Assembly: GCA_033239005.1 (NCBI GenBank)
Contig: BSQZ01000034.1
Span: forward strand, 5,662,001 to 5,726,000
Origin: Lamellibrachia satsuma
Taxonomy: Eukaryota; Annelida; Polychaeta; Sabellida; Siboglinidae
Direction: 5' to 3'
Length of the DNA stretch: 64,000 bases
Below are positions 1 through 12,300 of this stretch, one piece after another (positions within the stretch are counted from its first letter, which is position 1; every line of letters begins with the position of its first letter). The translations under genes were made by a program, and so were the position numbers. The notes beneath the pieces were generated by a model, which worked only from the letters and a program-made list of their open reading frames with translations, did not search any database and was not told the origin of the DNA.

Positions 1-1903
1 TCTTTAAGTTTGAAGAACATATTCCTATCAACATCCTCATAACCATTCACTATTTTAAACACTTCTATTTGGTCTCCTCTTAGTCTCCTGGTCTCTAGTG
101 TTGTCAAACCACATTGTAATAAGCTAGTTTCGAAACTAAGGTCTCTTAATTCTGGAATCATCTTAGTTGCTCTTCGTTGTATTCTTTCTAGCTTATCTAT
201 GTCTTTTTTACGATATGGCCTCCATGCTTGAATCCTATATTCCAAATGTGGTCTAACTATTGCTTTGTGCAGGGGTACAATTAGATGTTTCTCCTTATAC
301 GTGATAGTTCTCCTAATTAGCCCTAGAATTTGATTTCCTTTCGAAGCAGCAATCCCACATTGCTCTGAAACTTTCATGTCAGCATTAAATGTTACTCCTA
401 AATCCTTTTCTTGTGTGGTTCTACCTAGTACAGCATCCCCCATTTTATATTCCTCGTCCATATTTCCATGTCCTATGTGTATACATTTACACTTCCCAAA
501 ATTGAATAACATTTGCCATTTTTCTGACCATTTAACTAATTTTTCCAGATCATCTTGTAAACTTTGGTTATCTGTATCATTAGTAACCTTTCAGAATACT
601 TTTGTGTCATCTGCAAATTTGAGTACTTTGCTAGATATGTCATCCTCCAAATCATTTATATATCTAGTAAAAACAGTATAGGGCCTAATACTTATTTTAT
701 ATATAGTAAAAACAGTATAGGGCCTAATACTGATCCCTGTGGTAACCCACTCAAAACAGATTTCCAGTTTGAAATCTCACCATCTACTATTACACTCTGT
801 CTTCTGTGTGTAAGCCACTTTTCTATCCAGTTGATTACATCATTGCCTATACCATGGGCTTTTAGTTTAAGTAACAATCTTTGATGTGGCACTTTATCGA
901 AAGCTTTCTGAAAATCTAAGTAGACAACATCCACTGGTGACCCGTCATCTACCCACTTTGTAATTTCTTCTAAAAAACATAAGAGATTGGTTAAACATGA
1001 CCTTGCTTTTAGGAATCTATGTTGAGATGTATTTATTAATTTATGTTTTACGAGGAATTCCACCATGTGGTCTCTAATTAATGTTTCGAGTAATTTACAT
1101 ACAACTGATGTTAAACTCACTGGCCTGTTATTTTCTGGCTTCTTCCTCGATCCCTTCTTAAATAGTGGTGTAATGTTTGCTTCTTTCCATTCTGAAGGAA
1201 CTACTCCTTCTTCTAGTGACAAGTTAAATAAGTTTGCAAGTGGTGTACTAAATTGATCAACAATTTCCTTTAGCAGTTTTGGTGGTATACCATCAACTCC
1301 AGGTGATTTATTATCTTTCATCTTCTTAATTTTCTTTGCTATCATTTCAGGAGTTACAAATAACTGCCCTAAATGTTCTGATTTATTGCCCTCATATTTA
1401 GTCAATGGAACTGGAAGTGAGCTGGTAAAAACTGAGCTGAAATACTCATTCAGGATCTCTGCCATTTGGAACCCATCTGAAATTATGTTTTCACTGTTGT
1501 TTTCCAGTGAACCGACCTTATCTCGAACTTTCTGTTTACTCCTTACATAAGCATAGAAACTGTTTCTGTCATTTTTTATTTTACCTGCCAATTTTTTTTC
1601 AAAGGTTCTTTTAGATTTTCTAATTTCAGTTGTAGCTAGGTTAAGTGCCTCTTTGTAGTTTGTGTAGTCTTCTACATTTCCAGTGTGTTTATAGACCCTC
1701 CACAGCATCTGTTTGTGAGCAATTTTTCTAATAGCTTCTTTTGACAGGTGTTTTTTCCTGGATCTTTTCCCTTGTTTTCTTAATGGAATAAATTTCTCAA
1801 TAATGCCTTCAATCTCATATTTTAAACAAGTCCAGCATTCTGTTGCTGTCTTGTTCTTCAGCAAGTTATTCCAATCTATATTTGCTAGATATGTTCTCAT
1901 CAC
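1..1903 (-). pseudogene. CR1-like LINE ORF2, reverse transcriptase part (degenerate)
   Basis: This is the reverse transcriptase of a non-LTR retrotransposon, which copies the element RNA at a nicked genomic target. Read on the minus strand it shows, in order, a pre-RT linker, the block DNKSPGVDGIPPKLLK, the NNRPVSLTSVVCK block, the YLDFQKAFDKVPHQ block with a catalytic Asp, and GLPQGSVLGP. The FADD catalytic motif is encoded at 606-617 but lies in another frame from the main ORF. A direct duplication of about 40 bp near 665-730 puts a stop after the PQGSVLGP block, so the element is dead. The C-terminal thumb continues to base 1 and leaves the window. Upstream (higher coordinates) it joins the endonuclease and an esterase-type ORF1. 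CR1/L2-type assignment rests on domain order and motif style; the exact clade is uncertain. Confidence 0.88.
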
Positions 1904-1959
1904 TTTATATTTGCCTTTGTTGAAGTTCCTCCTCCATTGTTTTTTATATGTATTCCCTG

Positions 1960-2560
1960 TCTTTACTTATATATTAAAATGGATTTGGTTGTGGTCACTT
2001 GAACCCAAAGGTTCGTGTACTTTAACATTGTCAACTAATTCATTTTGAGAAGACAAAATTAAATCTAACACATTCCCACCTCTGGTTGGTTCCAAGACAT
2101 GTTGAGTAAGGAAACAATCCTGTGTTAGAAGTAGAAACTGATGGTCCAGCACTGTCTAATGATTCCCATTGTATATGGCCATGGTTAAAATCACCCATTA
2201 TAACACATTCTCCCTTGCTCACCTCCCTTATCGCCTTTTGTAATTTTACATCTTCCTCTTGTCCTATGTTAGGACTATGATAAACTACTCCTATTGTTAA
2301 TGTTGAGTTCCTGGTAACTATGTTACACCAAATTGCTTCCACACTATCTGCTTCACTTTTCAGTGTAATTTCATATGCTTGGATAGATTCTTTAATATAC
2401 AAAATTACTCCACATCCCCTTCTTTCTCGTCTATCCTTCCTAAACATTACGTAGCCTGTCAGTGCTAACTCAGCATCTACTATATCTTCATTTGCCCATG
2501 ATTCTGTGATGCCTATTACATGAGGATCAATATCTGCTACCATAATGTCTAACTCACTTT
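1960..2560 (-). pseudogene. CR1-like LINE ORF2, APE-type endonuclease domain (frameshifted)
   Basis: This is the apurinic/apyrimidinic-type endonuclease domain that nicks target DNA for the LINE whose reverse transcriptase follows at 1-1903. Visible blocks are ITESW near the start, the GVILYIKE strand, VIMGDFNH (catalytic Asp/Asn block) and, after a frame change near 2140, RGGNVLDLILSS and GSSDHNQI, which carries the terminal SDH motif. The two halves are in different frames, so the domain is not translatable as one piece. Confidence 0.85.
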
Positions 2561-2699
2561 TTACTATGCTCCTGGCATTTAAGCATACACATTTAAATTC
2601 ATTGTCTGAAATTATTGGTGAACATTTCTTTGGATGTGTATTTGTAGTAGTACTCCTTTGAGTTTTCTCTGTCAGTCCCCCCTGCGCATCTAGTTTAAA

Positions 2700-3100
2700 T
2701 AATTTATGGTACCTGTGCCTTCGTCGACAACTCTGACAAACTCACACGCAAGAACTGCAGCGCCCTTCCCTGTCAGATGTAGTCCATCTCTCATGAAAAA
2801 GTCACCTCTTCCCACAAAGTTTAACCACATGTCTACGAAGCCTACTCCCTCCTCCATACATACCCCTGCCTCCCATTATTGGTAATATCCCCGACAATAC
2901 GATCTGCCCAACTCGTGCCTCTTTATGTGCCTTGATCAATCTCCTGTACTTACCAACGATGGATGACGTTCCCTCCTTATCTGCATTGTTCGTTCCCACA
3001 TGCACGAGAACAGCACCTCCCGTGCCACCACCCATGACCTGTCCTGCCTTCTCTGCTATATCCTCTACTTTTGCCCCTGGTAGGCATACATGTTTGTCAA
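2700..3100 (-). pseudogene. LINE ORF1 with SGNH/GDSL-type esterase domain (degenerate)
   Basis: This is the end of ORF1 of the same LINE, upstream of the endonuclease on the minus strand. It shows the esterase pattern of CR1/L2 ORF1 proteins: LPGAKVEDIAEKAG, then VLVHVGTNNADKEG (the block with a conserved Asn), VLSGILPI, GVGFVDMW and finally RDGLHLTGKGA, which holds the DxxH catalytic pair. A frame change near 2870 separates the VLVHVGTN part from the DGLHL part. The recognisable sequence fades near 3108, which I take as the 5' limit of this copy. Confidence 0.75.
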
Positions 3101-3109
3101 TAGGTCAAT

Positions 3110-3977
3110 AGAGTTCACGCGAACACCTTCCAGTTTTACCATGCTTCCGGTTAAATAAAACTTCGTTTTTCGTTAATCTGTGGAAATAACAGTGGCGTAT
3201 GTAAGATCTTGCAAAGAGGGAGGCCGAAGGGAGACGGCGCCGCTGGACAATAGACGGCGCCGCTGGACACACGTGTGATGCACCAGTCAAAATAGCTTAT
3301 TTAAAAAATGACAAGTGAGGTTTCGTTCAATCAACGGATACTTGCACAGCTATAACAACAATGTGGCTTTAGCCTTAGGGAAGCATGCTAAACGTAGTGG
3401 ATGTTCTGTCAGTGTCCGCGAGCATGTTGTGTTGTATCATATTTTATATTCTGTTGGTGTTGTTATACGTTGTTTTGCTGTCGTGTTACTACGTTTCTTT
3501 TCAGTGAATACGTTACATTTCTCTGTTTGTTGCAAACAACAAAACACTGGACTTATTTACGAATTATGACAATTTAGGACAGAAGATGATCAGATTAAAA
3601 CATAAACTGTGACACTCGTTATTTTAAAGACGTAACAATTAGTACTGCATTAATGAAAATATAAAATTACTGTGTGTGAACGTTGTAAAAACTGTGTGCA
3701 ATTATTGACAATGCCGAAACTTACGTTTTCAACTCGTGTTCTTAGACAATATACCTTTGGCAATATTATTAAACTAATGGTGTACCGAACAGATTTAATG
3801 ATGACGATAATAAGATGTGGAAATAACTATTTTGAAATGACCACGGAATGAAATAAGTACTTCTTGTGAAATTAGTCTTATGTGTGGTAATAATATTTAA
3901 CCCGATACAGCAAACCGTCATTGGTGAAGGAGATGGTCGTGACGTGAATGTGTCCGTTGTAGGATATATACTGACAG
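3110..3977. other. Unassigned AT-rich DNA between LINE and possible exon
   Basis: No supported gene. A short direct repeat containing ACGGCGCCGCTGGA occurs twice at about 3234-3266. Open frames here are short and match nothing I recognise. Confidence 0.5.
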
Positions 3978-4303
3978 CGCCGCAGACACCGAGGCCCGCC
4001 AGCGCGCTGACGACGCCTGGGGTGATGCCAGCCGGTGACGGCGGTACGCGACGCAAGACATCGTCGATCTTCAACTTGCAACGTAGTCCTTCCACCAACA
4101 ATCAAAATCCCACTTTTGGCAACAACACCAATGGCGGACGGGACGGGTCACGTGTGATTGCAACAGTATTGCCATCTGGTGGGATGGAGGAGATCGGATC
4201 GGGGGGAACATCTCTGGCGTCCGACGACGAAGACTACGGAGAGACGGATTACGTCACCGGAAGTGGTTACAACGAGACCGGAAGTGTTTTGCACGCACAA
4301 TGA
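3978..4303 (+). CDS. Possible terminal coding exon of an unidentified gene
   Basis: An AG acceptor at 3976-3977 opens a frame of about 108 residues ending in a TGA at 4301-4303. Composition is unlike the surrounding AT-rich DNA: GC-rich and CpG-rich, coding for a polar, disordered tail with TTPGVMPAGDGGTRRKTSS, an NNQNPTFGNN stretch, a Gly-rich part and an acidic-aromatic end (SDDEDYGETDYVTGSGYNE). This resembles the cytoplasmic tail of a membrane protein, but I cannot name the family. Upstream exons would lie to the left, either outside the window or displaced by the LINE. It could instead be chance open sequence. Confidence 0.35.
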
Positions 4304-6650
4304 GGAGCAGTGACGTCGTGAACGTGCTGTGACGTTGTGAGCGTGTAACGTCGTTCGTTGCGTAATACACGGATACGTGATGGCCGAGACAACGTGATGA
4401 TATTAGACTTGAAAGCGCCCGCCACCGAACAGGACTGTTACTTTTATGACCTTTCTTGTAAGCTACGTCGATGTCCTTATACGCACGACGACTTCGGGCA
4501 GTTAGACGACTGGAGGATGAGAGCATTCTATGTAATAATTTGCCGTCATAGCGTACAACACGAAACATGGGGCACATTAGTGGTATATTCACAATGAGAG
4601 CGTTTCATTTGCAAAGTCACGTGGAAGTCGTGGAACATGCATGCATGATATTTATAAGAGTTTCTTCTCGAACACTTGTCGAGCACATACTGACTGTAAC
4701 AAAGGGGATAGATATGCTGCTTTTTATTATGGGAAGGCGTTAGGAATTAGCAACAATTCCACAAGGACATCCAACATGTTTCATTGATACAGCATAGCTG
4801 TATAAGAGAGACTGTCGCAAATAAGTGAAAGAAATTGTAGGATTTATCGGGTTAGATACTTGTAGATGCAGAACGTCGTGTGGATGTAATTATTGTTAAA
4901 TACGTGTTAGCTGCAGTGAAGGATCAACACAAAGAACACGAATCGTGTCAATCAAACTGTGCGATGATGAATGACTGTGGTGTTTAGTTAAAACAAAAAA
5001 CCCTTACACGAAGGCAAACAACGGTTTATCATTACCTATAATGTACTCGGAGAACACAATGTCTCTGAGTTACGAAATCAATTATACTTTTATTTTTTTT
5101 ACAGGAAATCGGTTGTTTGTATGCGACATTCAGCAATTTTAGCTATTTTCTTAAATTTGCTTGCTATGGTTCCCAATCTGAATGATGCTTTATATCAGCA
5201 ATGTATGGCAATTAAGGTAAAATAGTTAATGACATTGCATGCTATTGCTATGATTTTGTAGTTAACCGTTTTGTGAAGAATCACGTGTATACATCCATTT
5301 TCCGCGCACACACTCACGCACACACTCATTGTACACTCGCACACACTCACGCACACACTCACGCACACACTCACGCACACACTCTTGCACACTCGCACAC
5401 AACGTAATCGCAATGTAAAATGATGTTGTTTGGTGTTATTTAGTTTACAGATAATCTCAAAACACCGATGTATGAAGTTATTTTGAAAAAGAGAGAACAA
5501 CTGCAGTGTATTTCAGTTCCATTTTGATTCGATAACATATTAAACGGTATTTATTTGAAAACTAGCGTAAACACGTTATCTTATTTAAAGGGAAACCGAC
5601 AAAATTCACCTATCAAATTATGCACGATATCTTGAGATAATCAATAATTAGCTTAGCTGAATAGTTTGTTATATGTTTATAATGCCACATACCATGTTTT
5701 CACATATAGTAATGATTAAACCAATTAGGCTACTACGGATAAAGTGTTGCTTTAGTATTTAGCATAAACTGTACGTTATTTCGGCTTGAGATATAATTTC
5801 CGTGCGCGATATCTTATTTATGAAGGAATCAAGGATTGGTTGGTGCATACAGTGTTTATTCAAGCAGATGTCGGTCGAGGATGCCTGACTCTGCCTGACT
5901 GTAGCGAGCGGAATGGTCAATATGGTGGAATGATCGAACACAAATAAAAGTTATGTTAATATCTATTGTATGAACATCGTCTCGTCTTATTTTTAGAACA
6001 TTGATGGATTGTACTTAAATTTGACGTCGTTGCTTAAATCTCTTCGCGAAATCGATGTCTTTCTCCAGCTATTATACGAGCCGTTCCAAATATATCTTTG
6101 TAGAGGTTCGCTTGTACTTCTTATCTCGGCCACTGTTCCCTCCAGTAATGTCTTTTCCAAATGACAATCCATTGTGTCACATTGCTGACACTGTTAACGA
6201 TATGGTCAGTGTTATTTGGCTTGCCAAAACGATTCTTGTTGTTGACAAGATGCAAGCATTCCTCAATGGAGAAGGTATACGAAATTAAAACTGTTATGTG
6301 ATCCGTATCGATTATACTACCCTTAGCAAAACATCTGTAGCATTTTTGCGTAGACAAATGCGTATACAATTAAGAAAATACTCTCTATATTTTTTTAGAA
6401 TAAACTTATATTTTTTTGTAAAATACTTTACAGGATTGGTGGTATTCTATAGTTTTATATACACTACTCTATTATGTTCTGCGTAATTCTATAAGAGTAT
6501 TTACAAATCTATAGAACATTGAAATAAACGTAAACTAAGTCAACATAATCTGTATTGTTCTATAATTTTCTATACCCAATTGTACTGTGCTATGTAGAAT
6601 TGAATATCATTTTAAAAATAATTCTGTATAAAATTCTTATGTTTGGTTAA
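4304..6650. other. Unassigned region, possible 3' UTR then intergenic DNA
   Basis: If the exon at 3978-4303 is real, its 3' UTR starts here. Apart from the CA-rich tandem repeat near 5306-5400 I see nothing assignable. The stretch 6380-6650 is strongly AT-rich with repeated TATAGAA/TTCTATA words and resembles the AT-rich block at 49800-50170. Confidence 0.4.
5306..5402. repeat. CA-rich minisatellite (GCACACACTCAC-type)
   Basis: Repeated GCACACACTCAC words with small changes. The ORF with VCVSVCVSVC on the minus strand is only this repeat translated. Confidence 0.85.
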
Positions 6651-7299
6651 TATTGACCGTATTTCCGCAATCATCGTCTCACAATGACGTACCCAATGGA
6701 GTAGACGCTAATCACGTGTTACCTAAGTGGAGGGATAGTCCTTGTGCTATGTTACCAGGAAGTCCTTGTAAACTCTTTCAGCTAATGGCCACTCTACGAA
6801 TGCTACCACTTGAACGTCTAAAGTGCCCACTAACACCACGACAGATATCGACACATAGATGATGTTATTTACACTTATAAACCGATTTTTTATCCACCAC
6901 TCCGCACCATCTGCATTGTTTTGAAACGAGACACAGCTCGTTTAATCCGGGTGTCCGACGCATGGTTGCAATTCGATAGTTTCGTGCGATAAACCTCATT
7001 AGAGGCCAAGGAAATAAAGCCGGAGACATGTGTCTCAGGAAATATCAAGCGGTGAAGAAATAATGCTGCAACTTACGTGTTATTACCAACCCCAACTGTT
7101 TGGTATTTGGTTTCATTGTACAACGCTGCTATAACCGTTACCGTGGAATCATAGTAAAAAACTGTCTCGTACAAATACTCTTACATGCACATAACTGGTG
7201 TCCGCTATTATAACATCATGTTGACTTCTCTGGGAAGCATTCAGCCACACTGCAATAACCGCACGGGGACTATTTGTTCACATTTCCCAATTATCATCA

Positions 7300-7490
7300 T
7301 CCGTCCAAAGCCATAGGCCCAGAGCCATAGGTACTCACTAATACAGCTGAGTAAACTGTTACAACGTGGAGTGAGCACAGATGCCTACGCTTTGAAAATG
7401 GCAGTAAGTTGTTCGATTCACTGGGAGCTGTAAGTTCTTGCCATCGTGTTGCCCGCTCACAAGCGACTGGGAGGCCTCTGGTCCATAAAT
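7300..7490 (-). repeat. Degenerate tRNA-derived SINE-like fragment
   Basis: The plus strand reads AGCTGAGTAAACTG, then GGCAGTAAGTTGTTCGATTC followed by a tRNA-like stretch. The same order occurs near 52255-52390, and related pieces near 21240, 30280 and 44100. The tRNA-like head is on the minus strand. This copy is badly decayed. Confidence 0.4.
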
Positions 7491-7607
7491 AGGGACTATT
7501 TACCTGTTCGTTATTATACATGCACTATACAAGCGAGTCTGTGGGAACCGAGGCCACTTTCCATAAAACTGAAGTGACAATCGGTGGCGTCATTATACGC
7601 ACGTATG

Positions 7608-7666
7608 CACACACCATGCACACACCACACACGCAGGCACACACTCATGCATACACCACACACGCA

Positions 7667-7698
<32 letters not shown>

Positions 7699-7702
7699 CA
7701 TC
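7608..7702. repeat. CA/CGCA microsatellite
   Basis: Short CACA and CGCA runs produce His/Thr-rich and Cys/Val-rich shadow ORFs on both strands. Confidence 0.9.
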
Positions 7703-8436
7703 CACGAACGCACTCTTTCGACAACAGCAACAACAACGACAGACTCGACAACAGCAAATTAACGTATATGGAACATATTTAATAAAATAAACATGACATG
7801 CTAGGACAGTGATTATAAAGAAATGCACATAATCGACTGCACAACGCCAAATTTAGACATTAAAGCAGCATTTGAGCAGGACACGTCGTTGTCCGAAATG
7901 CAGATAGGCAAGTCTGTTGTCACAATGATCACATTCTGGCCTTGAGTATTACATACAAAATATCACATACAAACATGATGGTATACATATAGCTAATACA
8001 ATGCGTATATAAATGTATTGTCTAAGTAGCTCGTTCTAGTATACATAAAATAATGACGCGGGTTCTCTCTGACTTTTGTTGGCTTAAAAGAGCTGGTCCA
8101 ACGTCACAACTGGTCCAACATTTATGTCACCAATAACACATCAGACATTGCGAAAACACATATTTATGGATACCCTCGTTTAGTCATAATATAACATGAA
8201 CACATTAGGGGCCGTTCACAATGATCAACAGATACCTGTCCGTGCCAAACAAACTAATTCTCAAACATCTGTCCACTCCCTCAATTATAGTAATTTAAAA
8301 TGTTGATAATGTTTTTAAAATATACTGATGTAGCAATACTATGACACAGTGTATTTATGTAGTACATAAAATAGTAGCCATCAAACTGTTATATTTACAT
8401 ACATTTATCTCCAATAATTATGCTAAAGCTTTGTGT

Positions 8437-8692
8437 TTTTCTAACAACTCCATGGTGTCATATTGATAAACGTTTTCTAACAACTCCATGGTGTCATATT
8501 GATCAATGTTTTCTAACAACTCCACGGTGTCATATTGATAAATGTTTTCTAACAACTCCATGGTGTCATATTGGTAAATGTTTTTCTAACAACTCCATGG
8601 TGTCATATTGATCAATGTTTTCTAACAACTCCATGGTGTCATATTGATCAATGTTTTTAACAACTCCATGGTGTCATATCGATCATTGTTTT
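8437..8692. repeat. 36-bp minisatellite, seven copies
   Basis: The unit starts TTTTCTAACAACTCCATGGT and continues with GTCATATTGATAAATG. Seven copies, one of 37 bp, differ by single bases. It lies just beyond the 3' end of the MFSD10-like gene. Confidence 0.93.
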
Positions 8693-8724
8693 CCATGAAG
8701 TTGTGACTTTCCAAGACGTCCGAC

Positions 8725-8730
8725 TTTATT
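8725..8730 (-). promoter_or_regulatory. Candidate poly(A) signal for the MFSD10-like gene
   Basis: TTTATT on the plus strand gives AATAAA on the minus strand, about 330 bases after the MFSD10-like stop codon. It is an intact hexamer in a sensible position; no transcript data support it here. Confidence 0.4.
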
Positions 8731-9060
8731 ACATCGCCGCGCCGTGAACATTAATTTTACAATAATAGTTAGTACGCTTTCTGTGAATACGTAAATGTTG
8801 ACAATTGTGAACGGTCCCTTACCATGGCGTCACAACTCCACTAATGCACGTTTGAGATTTTCAGTATTTACTAAAACTGCCTCATGGAAACTCAGTAATA
8901 CAGGAATGTAAACATTCTGCACAGTTAAAATATCTGTTAATTTTCAACTCGTTTTACTGACTCTGTAAAACAATGCAGAGTAGAACTCCCAACAGAAGTG
9001 TGTGACCTTCACCTTGGCTGAATCTTGCACTGTGACCTTTACCTTGGCTGCCTCTTGCAC

Positions 9061-9302
9061 TCAGTCCGTGTGTGTGACCTTCACCTTGGCCAGTAGAATG
9101 CATGGTATAACTAGTGCAATGGCTCCTAGTGTGTAGCACGTGAGAGCACCAAAGCACCAGTAGATGGTGCACGCGAGAACAGGACCAAGTGCCCGCGCCA
9201 TGGCTCCCAGGGACCGGAATATTCCCATCACAGTTCCCTTCTGGTCTTGTGTCCCGTATGACGACACCAGTGACGTCAGACAAGGTACGACGATTGCAGA
9301 AG
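9061..9302 (-). CDS. MFSD10: MFSD10-like exon 11 (last coding exon)
   Basis: Acceptor CAG at 9303-9305, TGA-type end at 9061. Encodes SAIVVPCLTSLVSSYG, then QDQKGTVMGIFRSLGAMARA and the last two membrane segments, ending in KVKVTHTD. The QKGTVMG..RSLGA.ARA block is the strongest family signature in the gene. Confidence 0.93.
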
Positions 9303-12300
9303 CTGCAACAAGATATTCACATCAAAGATGTTATCGGCATTGTAGGTTAATCAAAATCAATGTTTAACAAAGACTGTTGTCAGTTGTACTTCACCATATT
9401 CACTATAAAACGACTGATGCTTCCAGATTTAGCTATACAATGGACTTAATAAAATGACTTCCGGCCAGAGCAGTTTCATTGGATTTCCAATATTATTCTA
9501 TTATTCAGCTGATTTAGCTTTAGGTGGCTGACTACCATGAAATTAATCTAACTGCACATCGGTCTGCGTATTATAGTCGTAAAATTAAATCAACACAAAA
9601 GTTATATTGTCAACTGAAATTTTGTCCTCTGTACCAAATAATAAACATCAATAATATTTAACAAGATTTAACAAGATTTTCCATCCAAGCCAAAGGCCCA
9701 GATGGCAAGTGGACAAGGAAGCCATTGGCTTATCGAGAGTCCAACAATGTTCATCTACTTACAACCCGCCGTCCTGATATATGTGTCAACCTTGTTTTTA
9801 AACATATTCATGCTGCTAGTAGTTACACAATCTGTAGACAGTTTGTTCCATTCAATATGTTTTTTTTGTGTGTAAAAGAACGTTAATTTATAACCGAAAA
9901 CAGAATCAATTTAACAGACTACCAGTGGAGCCCCCCGGAAAACATCGCGTGTGTGGTCAGTTTGTTGCCAATTTTTTTTTTGGGAACTTGTGTGATTTTA
10001 AGATAATAAACCCTGATTTTTTGCCAGGCACTTCATTAGTTTTTTATGTATATAGAAATTAATAATAAATAAATATTTTGGCCCACTTTTACTGAAATGA
10101 CATTACTCCTTATAGGTAAATTTTGGCTTTTAATAACAGTTTTGCAAATTTTGCTTCTGGCATAGCTGTTGTTATGTCAGATATATTTTTTTATAGGAAC
10201 CCCTAACTTGTTTTGCCTTTTCAAAGAGATAAATAATAAACAAAGCTTTTGGCCAAATTTTACTGAAGTGTTACTCCCTGTGGGTCAAATATGAATGTTA
10301 TAAAAGTTTTGCTAAAATGTGTGTTTACCATGACTTTATAAAATATCGTGTTATGACTGAATATGATCAGAGTACAGTATTTTGCAAATTTTGCAGGGGA
10401 CATGGCTGTTACTATCTATGTAAGATATTAAAAAAATTTGCATGTCACCCCAATTGTTTTTGTGCTTTTTTGGCTTTTGGGTCTAGTAGGTTTCAAACAA
10501 ACTTTACAATTTAAAGTTTAATTACTTTTATGTCTGGGTAACTTAAGCCACCATAAGTGAATTTCCGAAAACAGCAACAACTAAGAATGATTTTGTCTCA
10601 GTCATTATTTCGATTCTACTAAATGGCTGATTATATTATCCGTGATTAAAGCAGAATCCACTGCAAATCAAGACTAGATGTACTATATTGTGAACAACGC
10701 ATATCCTGTATTGTGGTTATCTTGTCAGTGGCACAAACAATTCTAATATCTTGTATGATTTAGGATAAGTGTGTCATTGTTGTACACTAAAACACAAAGG
10801 GACACCTCTCAAAGACAGATATTGTACTTTAAATCATACCAACCATTTCATATATAAAATAATGACATACGCAAGAAACAATTTGAACATTAACTATATC
10901 TTCCAGAAAAAATTAATCATTTGCAAGTTCTAAACACTGCTAATTTCTTACAGTTCTCCAAGTCCAAATCACATTTTATAATTTCATGAATATATATGTA
11001 GAAACAAAATTCTGTCCAAACATAGACATGCTCCTTTCACAATTGGCAAGAAGAAATTGTGTCAATTTCAACTGACAAAAAACTGTGAAAAGCTTGTTAC
11101 GCAATCATTAGTAATCTTGTATATGCTTTAGAATAAGCCATCTAAATTTGCTGCCAACGATTGCTGAAAATAGCTAGCAGATCATTAACCAGGTAAAGTT
11201 AGTAAATTACGATATGTTTTAATAGAAACAATGTAATAAAGGAAAGCTACTTACCAAATGAATACAGGACAATGCCAACATACAGCAGCTTCTTTGAGTG
11301 AGCGATTCCGATGATCAAGAAAGATGGAATTAGAATGACTAGACCCTGAAGCATACAAGGGCACCTAAGATGACCGATGCATTCATAACATGTCATTCAT
11401 GTTAACGTCAAGGCATAACATATGTACATGCATACTGAAAAATAAAAAAATGTATTTTAGCAAAATGTTCTAACATGACAAATATTTGAACTATCACATT
11501 ATATAATTTTTGATAAAACAGGCACGTACATTTTAAAGGATTAATTGTTATATGCGCACTGAATATAAGCGGTTGAATTAGATGTTTATACAATGGTACA
11601 CAATGTATATTTTTTCAGAGTATAACATGTTTAAATATACTATTAAAAATTAAGACAAAACTTATTACTTAATCTGTGATATAAATCCAGGTTAAATCCT
11701 GATAAAATTAAATGTTATGATGATTGTAAACATTTTATTAAACAACAGCAATGCATACCATTTATTAAATTACACAAAATACATAATTACCTTCATGGCA
11801 AAACTAATTTCTTTTCCTGGAGGGAATCTTCTGACAATTCCACCTGAAAGAAGGTTTTGATGTGCAGATGCATTCATGACAGTAAATAAAATATTATACG
11901 CTTGTGACATCAATCAGATTATTATATTAAGTTTTCACAACAAATTTAATATAAGTTTCAAAAATATTTCACCAGTCATAATATAAGACATAACATAATT
12001 TGTTTCCACATTCACACTACAATGACTTGCTTACCTTGTACAATGATCATTGTGATTCCAATCACAAAGAACATTCGACCTTGGTCCATACTGGAATGGA
12101 AGTAAAAACAATGACACTAAACAAATAACAACAAAACAAAACAAAAAAGTAAGAAACAATAATATTTAGTCATGTAAAACAGAATCATGAGTTTGGGAAA
12201 AGTAAGTAACAGGATTGTGGTAAATCAAAAACTGGGACGTGTTGACCAGTGGCGCCACATGGTGAATATATTGAAAGCCAACTGGCTAGTTTTGTGGCGC

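Noticed and set aside
3866..3977. Extending the possible exon at 3978 up to the ATG at 3866
   Set aside because: The upstream part (MKLVLCVVIIFN...) is AT-rich and unlike the rest; the composition change at the AG acceptor fits an exon start better.
8954..9283. 109-codon minus-strand ORF overlapping MFSD10-like exon 11
   Set aside because: Different frame from the conserved MFSD10 C-terminus; a shadow.
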